Positions 41,670 to 52,990 are shown, counted from the stretch's first letter. The stretch: 64,000 nt of DNA from Simmondsia chinensis (GCA_018398585.1 JAGTTD010000014.1:18351387-18415386), one strand, 5' to 3'. The notes: generated from the sequence alone by a model not told the origin. A program made the numbers and translations.

Positions 41670-42934
41670 GGTTTTTACTCTAATACATTCATAACAATAC
41701 ATAAACTTAAACAGGCATAATGACAAATGCCACAAATAAATAGAAAAACAAAAGCTAAAAGAAGAACGAAAGAAGACATACCTGGATTTGCTCCAAATAA
41801 AGAAAACTAGAAAATAATAATAATCTTCAAAATCAAGACCCCGCGATGACTTCGAGCTGCCGGAGGGTGGGCTCCGAAAAATATTAAACTAGAAAAGAAA
41901 TATTTTAACAAAAATTTTCTTTCCAATTAGATCTCCAAAAGAATTCCAGAAACCCAAAATAATTTGTTTTAATTGAATGCCAAACCTCTGGAATAAGCAT
42001 TGCAATTTATAGTAGTTTACCGGAGCAAAAACAAGCCAATTTTTCGAAGTGGGATTCGCTGGCTTTAAAACTAAACGCATAGTTTTACAAAGAATAATCC
42101 CAAAACGATTCGCTTTATCTCTGGTCCAAAAAACTTGTTTATATTTAAATTAAATCCGTGTGACACGTGTCGTGTGCATGCGGATAGCCATACTAGACAT
42201 CCGAGCGCACGACACGTGTCATGGTTGGTTCGTCTAATTTTAAGCACGTGGATCACCAAGCTGTTTTTGCGAATTTTGTATTTTTTTTTTCTTGCTTTGT
42301 TTTCCACATGTAAAAATTCATCTTATGAATTTTAATTTTCAAACATTATTTTATTTTACAATTTTCAACTTTTATTAATCTCATGAATAATGTTTGGCAA
42401 AGTTAAATTTACCTATCTCATGGATAAATAATTCATCTCATGAATTCTTGAATATTTTTCCGATAGCAATAAATGCAAAGGCTTGCGCAGGGATCTCGAG
42501 GACAATTTGAATCTAGCTCGAAATGGGTTAAATTAATCATCTCATGATATAATTTAATTACCATTTAATGAGACTTAATTCCACTAAATAAATCTCACTG
42601 CACTCCAGACTTAAACCATTTATTTTAAATCTCCCTATTAGACTGTATTGATGACAACAACCCCTCCACTAGATGTCCATGACAAAGGATAAATATAACC
42701 ACTACCATTATCCTTCTCACAGCTTTTCCATTAGTTACCGACTCGCCCTTCACTGAATAATTCATTTATACTTGAACATATTCACAGTATAAATTCCAAA
42801 GGAAACACTTAGGACACTTTGGCCAAAGATTGTGAACTATTCAAATATTTGCGAATCAACTAAGGGCATATCTGTATCTCATAAGAGACTGTAGATTCCT
42901 TATTGAATATACTGATCCTTGTCACACTTCACAC
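41670..42934 (-). repeat. Co-2 3' LTR, second segment, truncated
   Basis: It continues the LTR interrupted at 37,019 and matches the right LTR from about 48,470. Two GACACGTGTC palindromes (42,162-42,171 and 42,211-42,220) and GCACGTGG (42,244-42,251) lie in its U3. It stops at CTTCACACC (42,934), about 570 bp short of the LTR end. Confidence 0.82.
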
Positions 42935-42945
42935 CTGCTGTTCGG

Positions 42946-44106
42946 CTACTTAACTTTGTCAACCGGTTGAATGTGAATGGATTCAATCAATAGTGCCTTA
43001 TTATAAGCACTTGACAAAGTCTTAGGACCAATGGCTTTCACCATGTTCTTGATCCTAGGCTTAAGTCCACTTATAAAGCATGAAACGTAATAAGATTCGA
43101 CATCTTCGGGAGCTAAGGTCAATACTGACAGTAAGTTAGCTCGTAAGTTCTCGAATCTGATCATGTATTCCTTCACCGAAGAAGTTTGAGTCAGCTTGTT
43201 AAAGTTATCCACAACATCCGTTGCTTCTCCCCCTCCATAGCCTTCACACATTTCCTCCACGAATTGGCCCCAAGAAAGGTTTGGTTTGCTCTTCAACAAA
43301 CTGTAATACCACACCTCATGGTCACCATGTAGGTGTACTGTAGCTAATTGGAGATTTTCATCCTCTAGAATGTCATAATACATGAAGTACCTATCACACC
43401 TTCTAAGCCATGACTCCGGTAATTTTCCATCAAAAGGATCAATTTCAACTCTTGGTTGCCTGTGATTACAACTTTTGCTACCGAATATCATGTCATTACT
43501 CACGTTTCTATGCTGAAAATGTCGATCAGGAGGTCTTTCCAAATGTTCGATCTCATCAAATTCAACACTGCGTTGCAAAACAGAATTCTGAGGCCTGCTG
43601 TTGTGATCTGAATTTGATGCTACAGTTCTGCAAGGTGCCTGACCAGAGACTCGATTCTGATTGTCTACATTGAATTCAGGTTGCAAGGATTGATTTGGAG
43701 CTGATCTGATATTAATTGAAGGTTCAGCCATCGGCTGCACTACCGGTGATTTGCCATGGTTACTTACAAGATTTTCAGACCTGTCAACATGCTCTTGCTG
43801 CAGGTCGGTTTCTTTTTGGTGAAAAATCTGACTTGCAGGCTTCAAGATTGCCTCCACACTTAATTCTCCTTGCTTATTAACCTGATCTTGCAATTTTTCT
43901 AATTTATTCTCAATTTGTTGTAATCGCTCATCCTTTTTTGAATCTTTATCCATCAACATGTTCAGCATTCGTTCGATCTTATCATTTTGTTGTTCAAACT
44001 TCATATCAAACTTTACATTCATTTGTTCGATCTTGTCACTCAAGTCTTTGATCTGGTTAGATGGTACATTTACACCAGAATCTGTTACTGCCGCCATATA
44101 ATTCAT
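42946..44106 (-). CDS. Gy-D gag, 386-residue open frame, 3' truncated
   Basis: An N-terminal coiled coil (about residues 18-75: IKDLSDKIEQMNVKFDMKFE, DERLQQIENKLEKLQDQVN) is followed by a linker, then the gag domain from about residue 215: RVEIDPFDGKLPESWLRRCD, VHLHGDHEVWYYSLLKSKP, FVEEMCEGYGGGEATDVVDN, EYMIRFENLRANLLSVLTL and YYVSCFISGLKPRIKNMVK. It is cut before the zinc knuckle. In frame upstream of the Met is SSGVRTRSGAGGTVAPGSD, equal to the Gy-B N-terminus, so the original start codon has been lost. Gag forms the virus-like particle. Confidence 0.85.
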   Translation of the reverse strand: MNYMAAVTDSGVNVPSNQIKDLSDKIEQMNVKFDMKFEQQNDKIERMLNMLMDKDSKKDERLQQIENKLEKLQDQVNKQGELSVEAILKPASQIFHQKETDLQQEHVDRSENLVSNHGKSPVVQPMAEPSINIRSAPNQSLQPEFNVDNQNRVSGQAPCRTVASNSDHNSRPQNSVLQRSVEFDEIEHLERPPDRHFQHRNVSNDMIFGSKSCNHRQPRVEIDPFDGKLPESWLRRCDRYFMYYDILEDENLQLATVHLHGDHEVWYYSLLKSKPNLSWGQFVEEMCEGYGGGEATDVVDNFNKLTQTSSVKEYMIRFENLRANLLSVLTLAPEDVESYYVSCFISGLKPRIKNMVKAIGPKTLSSAYNKALLIESIHIQPVDKVK

Positions 44107-44399
44107 ATCCGAACCAGGTGCAACGGTTCCTCCAGCTCCTGACCTGGTCCTTACTCCACTAGAAATCCTTGAATCAGATTATGAATGAACCTCGATCACT
44201 TGTCTTCAACAGATCTGAATTAGCTGAAATCTGTATTTGATCTTGATTTCTAATACGAAACCTGAACTGATTTCTAATCGGTTGAACTGACTGGAATTCA
44301 GTTACTGAATCCAGAATTTTTTTTTTTGTTTTGTGTTTTTTGTTGTTAAATTTTGTTTATGCACTCGATTTGGAAGCCAAACGAGGCTCTGATACCAAT

Positions 44400-44794
44400 T
44401 GTTAGGTTCCAATTCAAGATTGAAAGCCTAACCTTGTAGAGGAAGGAGTTAAGATGAGAAGAGAAGGGAAAAGGGATGAGAAATAGAGAAAGGGATGAGA
44501 AATTAGAGAGAATTCCAAAGGAAATTCAGTTGTATTTCATTGAATGAATTCATAGTACAACCTAGGAGCTTATTTATAGACAACTAGGTACAAAGAACCA
44601 GGACATAACAGCCCAACTGACTTTCGCACCTAAATTGCAGCCGCACACCATCGTTGACCCGAGTTTGACCAACTATCTCATTTGGCGCCAACTAACAACC
44701 CAACTGACATTTTAAAAAAAATACAACTTCAACTTGAGACACTAATCCAACACTACAAACAGAAAATACAATGAAATTCCAACGATTTATAACA
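44400..44794 (-). repeat. 5' LTR of Gy-D
   Basis: It is 395 bp; the plus strand begins TGTTAGGTTCCAATTC and ends TTTATAACA. It is clearly related to the Gy-B LTR. The palindrome TTGGCGCCAA is at 44,682-44,691. Confidence 0.88.
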
Positions 44795-45398
44795 AACCCT
44801 TAGCAACCAGCCTTGCCTTGAAGGTCTCTACCTTCTCGTTCACTCCTCTTTTTCTCTTGCAAACCCATTTACAACCAATGGGCTTAATGCCAGTATGTGC
44901 CTCTATAAGATCCCAGACCTGATTAGAATACATAGACCCTATCTCAGATTTCATTGCTAAGACCCATTTGTCAGCATCCTTGCCTTTGATTGCCTCATTG
45001 TAGTCGAGAGGATCAAATTCAATATCATGGTCAACCATTAAGGCTCCCACTATGAACCTGTCAGGTGCCCTGACAATCCTCCCACTACGCCTAGGCTCTT
45101 GTGTACCTGGAATAGTCTCGACCCTATAAGTAGATGCATCTAATGCATCCATTGTGTCCCGAGTTATATCTAGCTGTTTAGAATAAGTGTCATTTTCTTT
45201 TAATTCTTCTAAAACTACTTTTCTTTTGCTTTTGTAGTCTACTACAAAATCCTCCTCTAAATATTTCACATTTACACTTACAATAAACTTTTGATTTGAA
45301 GGACTGTAGAAAAGACCACCCTTTGTTCCTTTAGGATAACCAATAAACATGCACACTTCTGTCCTTAATTCTAGTTTGTCAGGATTCTTTTTCAACAC
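44795..45398 (-). pseudogene. Co-2 RT N-terminal part
   Basis: It reads CMFIGYPKGTKGGLFYS, the end of the integrase C-terminal region, then PRRSGRIVRAPDRFI, DADKWVLAMKSEIGSMYSNQ, GIKPIGCKWVCKRKRGV and VETFKARLVAKG. It is cut there by Gy-D; the last residues LL come from the Gy-D LTR. The palm with YVDD is absent from the element. Confidence 0.85.
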
Positions 45399-45443
45399 AT
45401 GTGCTGGGCACCCCCAAATATGAAGATACCCTAGACTTGGCTT

Positions 45444-46328
45444 TCACCCAGTCCATAACTCCACAGGTGTTTTAGGAACTGACATTGATGGAACTAAGTT
45501 AAGAAGATATGCTGCTGTCTCTAAGGCATAACCCCAAAAAGAGATTGGTAAAGTACCATGACTCATCTTGGACCTTACCATCTCTAACAATGTCCTATTC
45601 CTTCTTTCTGCAACACCATTCTGTTGCAGAGTGCCCGGAGTAGAAAGTTGAGATCTAATCCCATTTGCAGTTAGAAAATCCAGAAACTCTCTTGAAGGAT
45701 ATTCACCACCTTGATCTGATAGAAGTGACATAACCTGTTTACCTAATTGCTTTTTAACTTCAGCTTTGTACTCTTTGAAGTTTTCAAAAGAGTCCGACTT
45801 ATGTCTCATTAGGCAAACATATCCATATCTTGAGTAATCATCAGTGAATGTGATGAAGTACTCATATCCACCTATTGCTTGAACATTTGTTGATCCACAT
45901 ACATCTGTGTGAACCAGCTCCAGCAAGTCACCAACCCTGTTGCCTTTACTCTTAAAGACAGACCGGGTCATCTTACCTTCTATGCGGGATTCGCAGACTA
46001 GTAATGACTTCAAGTCCAAAGGTTCTATTAGTCCATTTTTTACCAGTCTTTGGATCCTATTCGAATTAATATGACCTAAACGTTGGTGCCATGTGTAGGC
46101 ATTTTCCCTTTTAGGTTGTTTTCTCTTAGGACATTGAACAAGTGAGCTTGTGTTAGATTTACTTAAACAAATATCAAAGTTTCGATCAGGAAATAACATG
46201 AATAAACCATCCATGCTTGTACATTTGCATATAAACAATTTATTTCTCACGACAAATAATTTATATCGGAAATTTAATGAATAACCATTATCCACCAAAT
46301 GAGAGACATAAATCAAATTTCTGCTCAA
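45444..46328 (-). CDS. Co-2 integrase block
   Basis: The open 294-residue frame has the pre-integrase HQRLGHIN motif, then ESRIEGKMTRS where ESCLEGKMT is usual, so one Cys of the HHCC zinc site is Arg. The catalytic triad is visible: VHTDVCG, LLSDQGGEYPS and NGVAERRNRTLLEMV. It ends VPKTPVELWTG. A frame break at 45,440 separates it from RT. Confidence 0.85.
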   Translation of the reverse strand: MSRNLIYVSHLVDNGYSLNFRYKLFVVRNKLFICKCTSMDGLFMLFPDRNFDICLSKSNTSSLVQCPKRKQPKRENAYTWHQRLGHINSNRIQRLVKNGLIEPLDLKSLLVCESRIEGKMTRSVFKSKGNRVGDLLELVHTDVCGSTNVQAIGGYEYFITFTDDYSRYGYVCLMRHKSDSFENFKEYKAEVKKQLGKQVMSLLSDQGGEYPSREFLDFLTANGIRSQLSTPGTLQQNGVAERRNRTLLEMVRSKMSHGTLPISFWGYALETAAYLLNLVPSMSVPKTPVELWTG

Positions 46329-46792
46329 AGCAGGTACAAATAATAGTCTTTCAAAAGCAAAACTCTACCACTAAAGACTAGGCTAACATCTCCTACTCCT
46401 AAGACTGCAACTCTTGTACCATCTCCAACATTCAGGTACAACTCCCCACCGTATAGCCTCCTGGTTAGCCTGAACCCCTGTAACATATTACAGACGTGAT
46501 TAGTTGAGCTTGAGTCCACACACCAGGAACCTAGTGGACTCTCAACTGTGCATGGCGCAACTAAGTGGGATATCAACATATCTTCACAAAATGGCTTAAC
46601 AATCTTTGCAAGAGATGAAGCTAAGTACTTAGTGCAGTTCCTTTTCCAATGGCCAGTCTTTCCGCAGAACAAACACTTTCTTTTTGCTAGCTTCTTTATG
46701 GACTTGGTTGCTACACGAGCAACGTTGCCCTTTCCTTTCTTTCCAGTGAGTCCCTGCTTAGTAATAACTAAGTCCAACTTGCCCTTCCCCAC
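46325..46792 (-). CDS. Co-2 gag zinc knuckle and protease
   Basis: It has the CCHC knuckle CLFCGKTGHWKRNC near residue 38 and the protease motif WCVDSSSTNHVCNM near residue 90, where the active-site DSG is DSS. It continues YLNVGDGTRVAVLGVGDVSL. It overlaps integrase by four bases. The gag body is missing: upstream sequence is leader. Confidence 0.82.
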   Translation of the reverse strand: MGKGKLDLVITKQGLTGKKGKGNVARVATKSIKKLAKRKCLFCGKTGHWKRNCTKYLASSLAKIVKPFCEDMLISHLVAPCTVESPLGSWCVDSSSTNHVCNMLQGFRLTRRLYGGELYLNVGDGTRVAVLGVGDVSLVFSGRVLLLKDYYLYLL

Positions 46793-46799
46793 AAAGTAA

Positions 46800-48086
46800 T
46801 TTGGTTCAGTAAAGCATCATCTTTCAGAATTGAATGAGATGGACTAGTCGCAAGCATGTCAAAACACAGTAAATACAAACAATTGTGTAACTATCTAATA
46901 CGAGTCATGTATAAAGCAGTGAAATCTATTCTTTGAATTTAAAATTCATAATCAGTCAGATATTCACTAAACTGTACTATCATGCATATAATGATGACCC
47001 AAACACACCACTCCTTACTCTCCGGCAGCGGGTTGCACGAAGCTGGTTTAGGTGAGAACTATTCTCAATTAACCCGTTTTCTTGTAACTCTTACTAAACA
47101 TGATTAACTCACCACTTTACCTTAATCTCTAACATAACACAATAGAGCTCCTCGAGGAGGCTAATGCATCACGCTAGTCAAGTGTAAACCATTACCTAAA
47201 CCTCCATACAAATACACGTAATACTCCATGCCAGCGTGGTCGCATTGCTTCTTTGCACTTTAGTTTATTCCCAATAAAAGTCTAACCCTTTAATTTGCAA
47301 ATCGACATCCTCAGCAGGGAGGTCTATTGATCTATTACACTGCTAGACTGGTAATAGAGACCGTGAGGTTACAACAATTGAAACCTCACTCCCACATGAT
47401 TTTTAAAATGAGTGGTTTTTAATTAACTTACATTTAAAACCTGGATTATTTGATAACCCCCTTTAGAATCTCATTCTAAAATTAACCAACAAAATTAATT
47501 AATAAAATATTAAATAATAATACCAACCTGCAATTTAGATTATCTTATAACCTATTTTAGAATCTCATTGTAAAACTAAATTAATTAATAAAAAATTACT
47601 TTTTAATTATTATGTGAACCGGTACCAATGTCTACACGTCCCAAATTTTTTTTTTTTAATTTGAAAATGCTGATGTCAGCATGACGCATTGTCAAAAATT
47701 AAAAACAAAATTTTAAATTAAATTAAAAATATTTAATTTAAAAATTAATTGAATTTAATCTCATTAGATCAATTTTATCCAATGTCATAAATCTTAATCA
47801 AATATGTATAATCACATTATACATATAATATAATCGTTAGTTTATAAATTGACATACCCGAATTTACGATTAATTCATTGACGATTTAAACAATTTAAAC
47901 CATTACTTTAAATGATCTAATTAACTATTAATTAATGAACGGTTTAAACAATTTAAATTGTTACTTTAAGGAATCTTTCCTTCTTAATAAAATCTCTATT
48001 TTATTAAATCGCAAATTTATTTATTTCGATCTTGTTATACCTATTCATGCATATTATAAATGCAATAAGAGGTTGGCTCTGATACC
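46800..48086 (-). other. Co-2 leader
   Basis: It is homologous block by block to 25,250-27,110 of Co-1 (shared CACCACTCCTTACTC and GGCTAATGCATCACGCTAG phrases) but lacks most of the Co-1 tandem units. It ends with GGCTCTGATACC, the outer PBS. No coding frame is seen. Confidence 0.75.
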
Positions 48087-50287
48087 TTGGGAAAAAGTAA
48101 CTTTGATGCCGACTGTTGGGTTCACAGTCCTGAATTATGGTCACAACAAAAGACACTTATTAGAGGACTTAGAATAGGAGACCCTTCTTTCAACCTAAGC
48201 CCCTTGGGGGAGAGTCAAGCATCGTGACACCTCACATGTGAGAGCTCCCGGGAATAGGATTATCTCTATAAATCCCTTTGCTCTAATACCGGTTGTTGGG
48301 ACGAATTTTAAAAATTCTCCCTAATTTTATAAAGTTTACCCAGCGGGAGGGGTTTATAATTTATAATTCTAAACCCAGGGTTGAATAAAAATTCATAATT
48401 TTAAATCTACAGATTTAAATTCATAATTTAAATCTACAGATTTAAACTATCGATTTAGATCTACATGCCTTTTACTTTAATACATTCATAACAATACATA
48501 AACTTAAACAAGCGTAATAACGAATACCGTAAATAAATAGAAAAGCGAAAACTAAAAGAAGACCGAAAGAAGATATACCTAGATTTGCTCCAAATAAAGG
48601 AAACTAGAAAATATTAATAATCTTCAAAATCAAGACCCTACGATCTTCTACGCAATGACCTCAAGCTGCCCGGAGGGTGGGATCCGAAAAATATTAAACT
48701 AGGAAAGAAAAAATTCAAAGAAAATTTTTCTCTCCAATTAGGTCTCCTAAACAATTCCAGAAACCTAAAATAATTTTTATAATTGAACGTCAAACCTCTG
48801 GAATAGGTACCTCTATTTATAGTAGTTTATTGGAGCAAAAACAAGCCAATTTTTGGATGTGGGATTCGCTGGCTTTAAAACTAAATGCATCATTTTACAC
48901 AGTATAATCCCAAAATGATATGTTTTAAATTAAATCCGCATGATAAGTGGCAGGCCGCGATTGGCCAGCTCACGTGCACGTGGATAGCCATACAGGACGT
49001 CCCAGTGCAAGACACATGTGTCGCGCTGGTTCGTCCGATTTTAAGCACGCGGATCGCCAAGTTGTTTTTGCGAATTTTGTATTTTTGTATTTTTTTTTAT
49101 TTTTTGGCTTTGTTTCTAACATGTAAAAAATCATCTTATGAATTTTAATTTTCAAAAATTATTTTATTTTATAATTTTTAACTTTTATTTATCTCATAAA
49201 TAATGTTTGACGAAATTAAATTTACCCATCTCATGGATAAATAATTCATCTTATGGATTCTTTAATATTTTTTCGATGGAAATAAATACAAAGGCTTGCG
49301 CAGGGACCTCAAGGACAATTTAAATCTAGCTCCAAATGGGTTAAATTAATCATCTCATGATATAATTCAATTACCATTTAATGAGACTTGATTCCACTAA
49401 ATAAATTTCACTACACACCAGACTTAAACCATTTATTCGATATCTCCCTAATAGACGGTATTGATGACAACAACCCCTCCACTAGATGTCCATGACCAAG
49501 ACTAAGTATAACTACTACCATTATCCTTCATAGCTTTTCTATTGGTTACCGACTCGTCCTTCACTGAATAATTCATTTATACTTCAAACACTTGGAATAC
49601 TTTGGGCAAAGATTCCAAACTATTCAAATATTTGCGAATTAACTAAGGGACATCTGTATCTCCTAAAAGACTGTAGATTCCTTATTGAATACATTGATCC
49701 TTGTTACACTTCACGCCGCTACCCGATGTACGTGGGAATTCAGTCGTGCGTTTAGACCTTACTTATAGTACACCAATATAACTAACGCTCCATGCACAAG
49801 TTAAGAATACTCTTAGGATTTGGAGTCGTCGTTCAAACAGTATAACATGAATCACTTATCTCCTATAGTAGTCTAGAAACAAGTAACCCACATGGTCCAA
49901 CTCAGTGTATCGATCTTATTAAACACACAAACTTAACACTTTTGGATCACATTCCACATTACCAAGATAAGTTATCTAAAGTGTCACGTTATAGTCTTAG
50001 CATACAAGTGGTCTAGACTTGTCTTTAACTACGAGTCTTTCATACAACAATCCATACCATTTGTTCCAAGTCTATCTGTGGGTTAATCTCATAAACTATT
50101 TAGAACAAACATGTTAATTGCCGTCTAAGGACTACACCCATCTCATGTATTTTTCAAAAAGAAAAACACATGCAATGTAAATGCTCGCTTACACAAATTT
50201 AACATGAAAACGACTGGAACTTCAATTTCCTTCATTAATAAATAATACTACAAAATAAATCTGGATTTCAGGACACTATTCCTAATA
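48087..50287 (-). repeat. 5' LTR of Co-2
   Basis: It is about 2.2 kb. Its left edge carries the same stacked modules as the left copy: TTGGGAAAAAG, then TGATGCCGACTGTTGGGT, then GCTCTAATACCGGTTGTTGGGAC at 48,280-48,301. The right end is ATTCCTAATA. Confidence 0.85.
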
Positions 50288-50864
50288 GTTCGTACATCAC
50301 TTTGGCATGATTGTGGGGGAAAACGCGCTCCATCTGTGCTTTTTGATTTTTTTCCCACGTCTTAATCTTTGATTTTCCCTGCCAAAGCCAGGAATACTTC
50401 AGCTGCTGCCACCAGGCGGCGGCCCTATCCCTCAATCGAGTAGTGACCAACGGTTCCTATTTATGCTCCGGAACCTCCTTAAACTCGAGTACTTCCTCCA
50501 CCGCAGCCAGCCAATCCCAGAACTCGTCTTGTTGTCCTCCACTAACAAGCTTCGGGAGGATTCCCACCTTCGATCTTCCAAGCAATCGAAAAGCTCTGGT
50601 ATTTGGCCGAGCTCTTCTCATGTTCCACCCTAGACGTCAGCTTTCAGGAATGGATTTTAACCATATCTTCCTCTTCGCCCCCTATCGGTAGTTTTTAAGA
50701 CTAAGTCGACGGTGCTTGGTTGGGGTTTGCCCCTAATTGAACCAAATGTAGCTCCATTCGCTGCAATTTCTCTACCAAATCGTTGAGCCCTCTCTCAAAC
50801 TGTCGTTGAAAATCTCACTTATAGATGTCTTGAACAGCAACGTACCTATGTCGACCACGGGCCA
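50288..50864 (-). pseudogene. Gy-C gag N-terminal part
   Basis: The start at 50,864 gives MARGRHRYVAVQDIYK then a stop. The body includes DEFWDWLAAVEEVLEFKEVP, LVTTRLRDRAAAWWQQLKY and MERVFPHNHAKVMYE, a gag pattern shared by many plant chromoviruses. It is cut by Co-2 at 50,288 and resumes at 36,604. Two stops and a frameshift are visible. Confidence 0.82.
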
Positions 50865-50882
50865 TCTCAGAAAACTTTCTAA

Positions 50883-50896
50883 GCTCTAATACCAAT
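50883..50896 (-). other. Primer binding site of Gy-C
   Basis: The minus strand reads CATCA then ATTGGTATTAGAGC, an iMet-type PBS with one change. Confidence 0.78.
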
Positions 50897-51320
50897 TGAT
50901 GCAGTCTAGGAAAGTAGAAAATTTGGAACGGAAGGTTCAAAACGGCCTTTCTTTAAATTCTTATTGGTAAAACAATTAAGAACAAAGGGGAAAAGTTTAA
51001 CCCTAATCTCACAACCCGAGAATAGAGAGAAACACTTAAACAAGAGATAAAATCTAAGCAAATTGAATGAATCAAAACCCTAGGTCTCCTCTTCCTTAAA
51101 GATTGGAGCTAATTGACTTATAATGAAAGACTAAAAACTAAAGAGTTAAATATATAGATAAATAAAAAATTCAACTAATATAAACTAAGCTTTCCTAATT
51201 GGTGGGAAACTCAAGCTTCTTAACCCTCCTGCCGCATGTCCCTCCTTCTCACCATCTTGGCATCTTGCCAAGCTCCATCAGCCAAGCAACCCGCCAAGAG
51301 TAAAGGCGTGGCTGCTATCC
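50897..51320 (-). repeat. 5' LTR of Gy-C
   Basis: The plus strand starts TGATGCAGTCTAGG and ends GCGTGGCTGCTATC; the outer terminus has decayed (TGATGCAGCC is expected on the minus strand). About 424 bp. Confidence 0.78.
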
Positions 51321-51687
51321 TATTTGATAGCTTTTAAAATGTAATTTAAGTGATATTTAGTAGATACAACATGTGTGTTTTAGAGACCATTATTGAAGTA
51401 TGGTTATGTAGCAACTAATTGCATGAGTGTTAGCTAAAACGTATTGCACGTGATCTGTAACGAACTTTATTTTATTTGATGGAAAAACTTCCCTTGCGGA
51501 CTTGATTTCTTTGGTTGGTGTGAAAACCAAAGGACTTGTTTGATATCATTTTCTATCTTTTTGGTTTTAAATTTTTAGAAACTAAATCACAGAGTTTGGA
51601 ACTTAAGTTTCGGCTCTTTGGTTCTTTTTTTTCAATTTCTCTTACTTTGACTCAAAATAAAAGGCAAGAAACATATAATCAGCAAAA
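51321..51687. other. Flanking sequence, possible old MITE half
   Basis: No gene is seen. From about 51,528 it reads GGACTTGTTTGATATCATTT and TTTTTAGAAACTAAA. The inverse of the other Co-3 flank (58,380-58,461) reads CCTATTGGTATTACTTTCCA and TTTTAGAAACCAAAA. The two could be ends of a MITE that Co-3 entered, but I cannot fix its ends. Confidence 0.35.
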
Positions 51688-52251
<564 letters not shown>

Positions 52252-52261
52252 CTTCCCCTTT

Positions 52262-52990
52262 GGATATTTTCCGTTATGACGGGACATAAAAGTCTCAAAA
52301 GTGTATAGCGTCCAAGTTAAATACGCATGCCTCATTAAAAGTTGCGAGGGAAAAAACCCAATGGAAAAAATCATAGCAAAGGGAAAAAGAGTACACCGCG
52401 TATTTAACTCCCCCTCATGTGAATATATTAGTAAAGGGGCGTTTCTGAGTCAATGCATACCAGTCTTGTGAACTAACATTTCAAAAGTTGTCGTTGGCAA
52501 TGCCTTCGTCAATAAATTTGCTAGGCTCTCACTTAAGCAAACTTGATGAACATCCATTTCACCCATCTTCTGGAGCTCGTGTGTAAAGAACTTTGGTGAG
52601 ATAAGTTTAGTTCTGTCATCTTTCTTAAAATATGTGCGGGACATAACACTCTTGAAAGTGTATATTGTCCGAGTTATATACGCTTCTTGAACTGCCTTGT
52701 TAAAAAAACCTTTGCTAGGAAAAAAATCCAGTGGGAAAAACCATAGCAGAGGAAAAAGAGTATAGTGCGTAGTTAACTCCTCTTCAGGGGCGCACATTAA
52801 TCAAGGATGTCTCGAAGTTGGCGAATGCCAATCTTGTGCCAGTTTCATGAAAATTTGTTATGGATAACCCTTTCAGGTTCTTGAGCGAACATGTACTTCA
52901 TCTTTCTTCAGGAAGTTTGAGAGTGAAAAGAACTTCTTTGGAGTGCACTTGGTTCCATCAACTTTCTTTAGTTTGAACAATGCAAACTTA
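52262..52990 (-). pseudogene. Co-3 RNase H C-terminus and 3' end, tandemly duplicated
   Basis: The minus strand reads DDRTKLISPKFFTHELQKMG, EMDVHQVCLSESLANLLTKA and LPTTTFEMLVHKTGMH, the conserved end of copia RNase H (52,620-52,450). A second, more decayed version (KKVDGTKCTPKKFFSLS) lies at about 52,985-52,830. The following non-coding text (GGACATAA...AGTGTATA; GAAAAAGAGTA) also occurs twice, at 52,278 and 52,638, so a unit of about 360 bp was duplicated. Confidence 0.75.

Larger units (their letters stand above)
42935..44794 (-). mobile_element. Gy-D, truncated gypsy: 5' LTR, PBS and gag
   Basis: Only the 5' part remains: LTR 44,794-44,400, an iMet PBS (44,387-44,398), leader and gag to 42,946. 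The left end abuts a broken Co-2 LTR, so a deletion removed the rest of Gy-D together with the end of Co-2 pol. The right end sits in Co-2 RT just after ARLVAKG. Confidence 0.85.
36605..50287 (-). mobile_element. Co-2, Ty1/copia element in Gy-C gag, itself nested
   Basis: Gy-C gag reads VMYE up to 50,288 and resumes LQSLRQ at 36,599, so the whole block is an insertion. Flanks GTTTA (36,600-36,604) and GTTCG (50,288-50,292) fit a diverged 5-bp duplication. It holds a split left LTR, LARD-2, Gy-D, the RT start, integrase, protease/zinc knuckle, leader and right LTR. The RT end, RNase H and part of the left LTR are deleted next to Gy-D. Confidence 0.87.
12950..51320 (-). mobile_element. Gy-C, gypsy element expanded to about 38 kb by nested insertions
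   Basis: Collinear pieces on the minus strand rebuild one element: LTR 51,320-50,897, PBS, gag 50,864-50,288 and 36,604-36,325, protease 36,060-35,938 and 29,350-29,100, RT 20,519-19,990 and 18,436-18,140, RNase H 17,930-17,546, integrase 17,521-16,420 and 13,229-13,118, then an LTR remnant. Each break coincides with an independently bounded insertion: Co-2, LARD-E, Co-1, the LTR fragment, and the hAT. The reading across each break resumes where it left off, apart from a loss of about 26 codons at the LTR fragment. Its own coding is badly decayed, as expected of the oldest layer. Confidence 0.85.
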
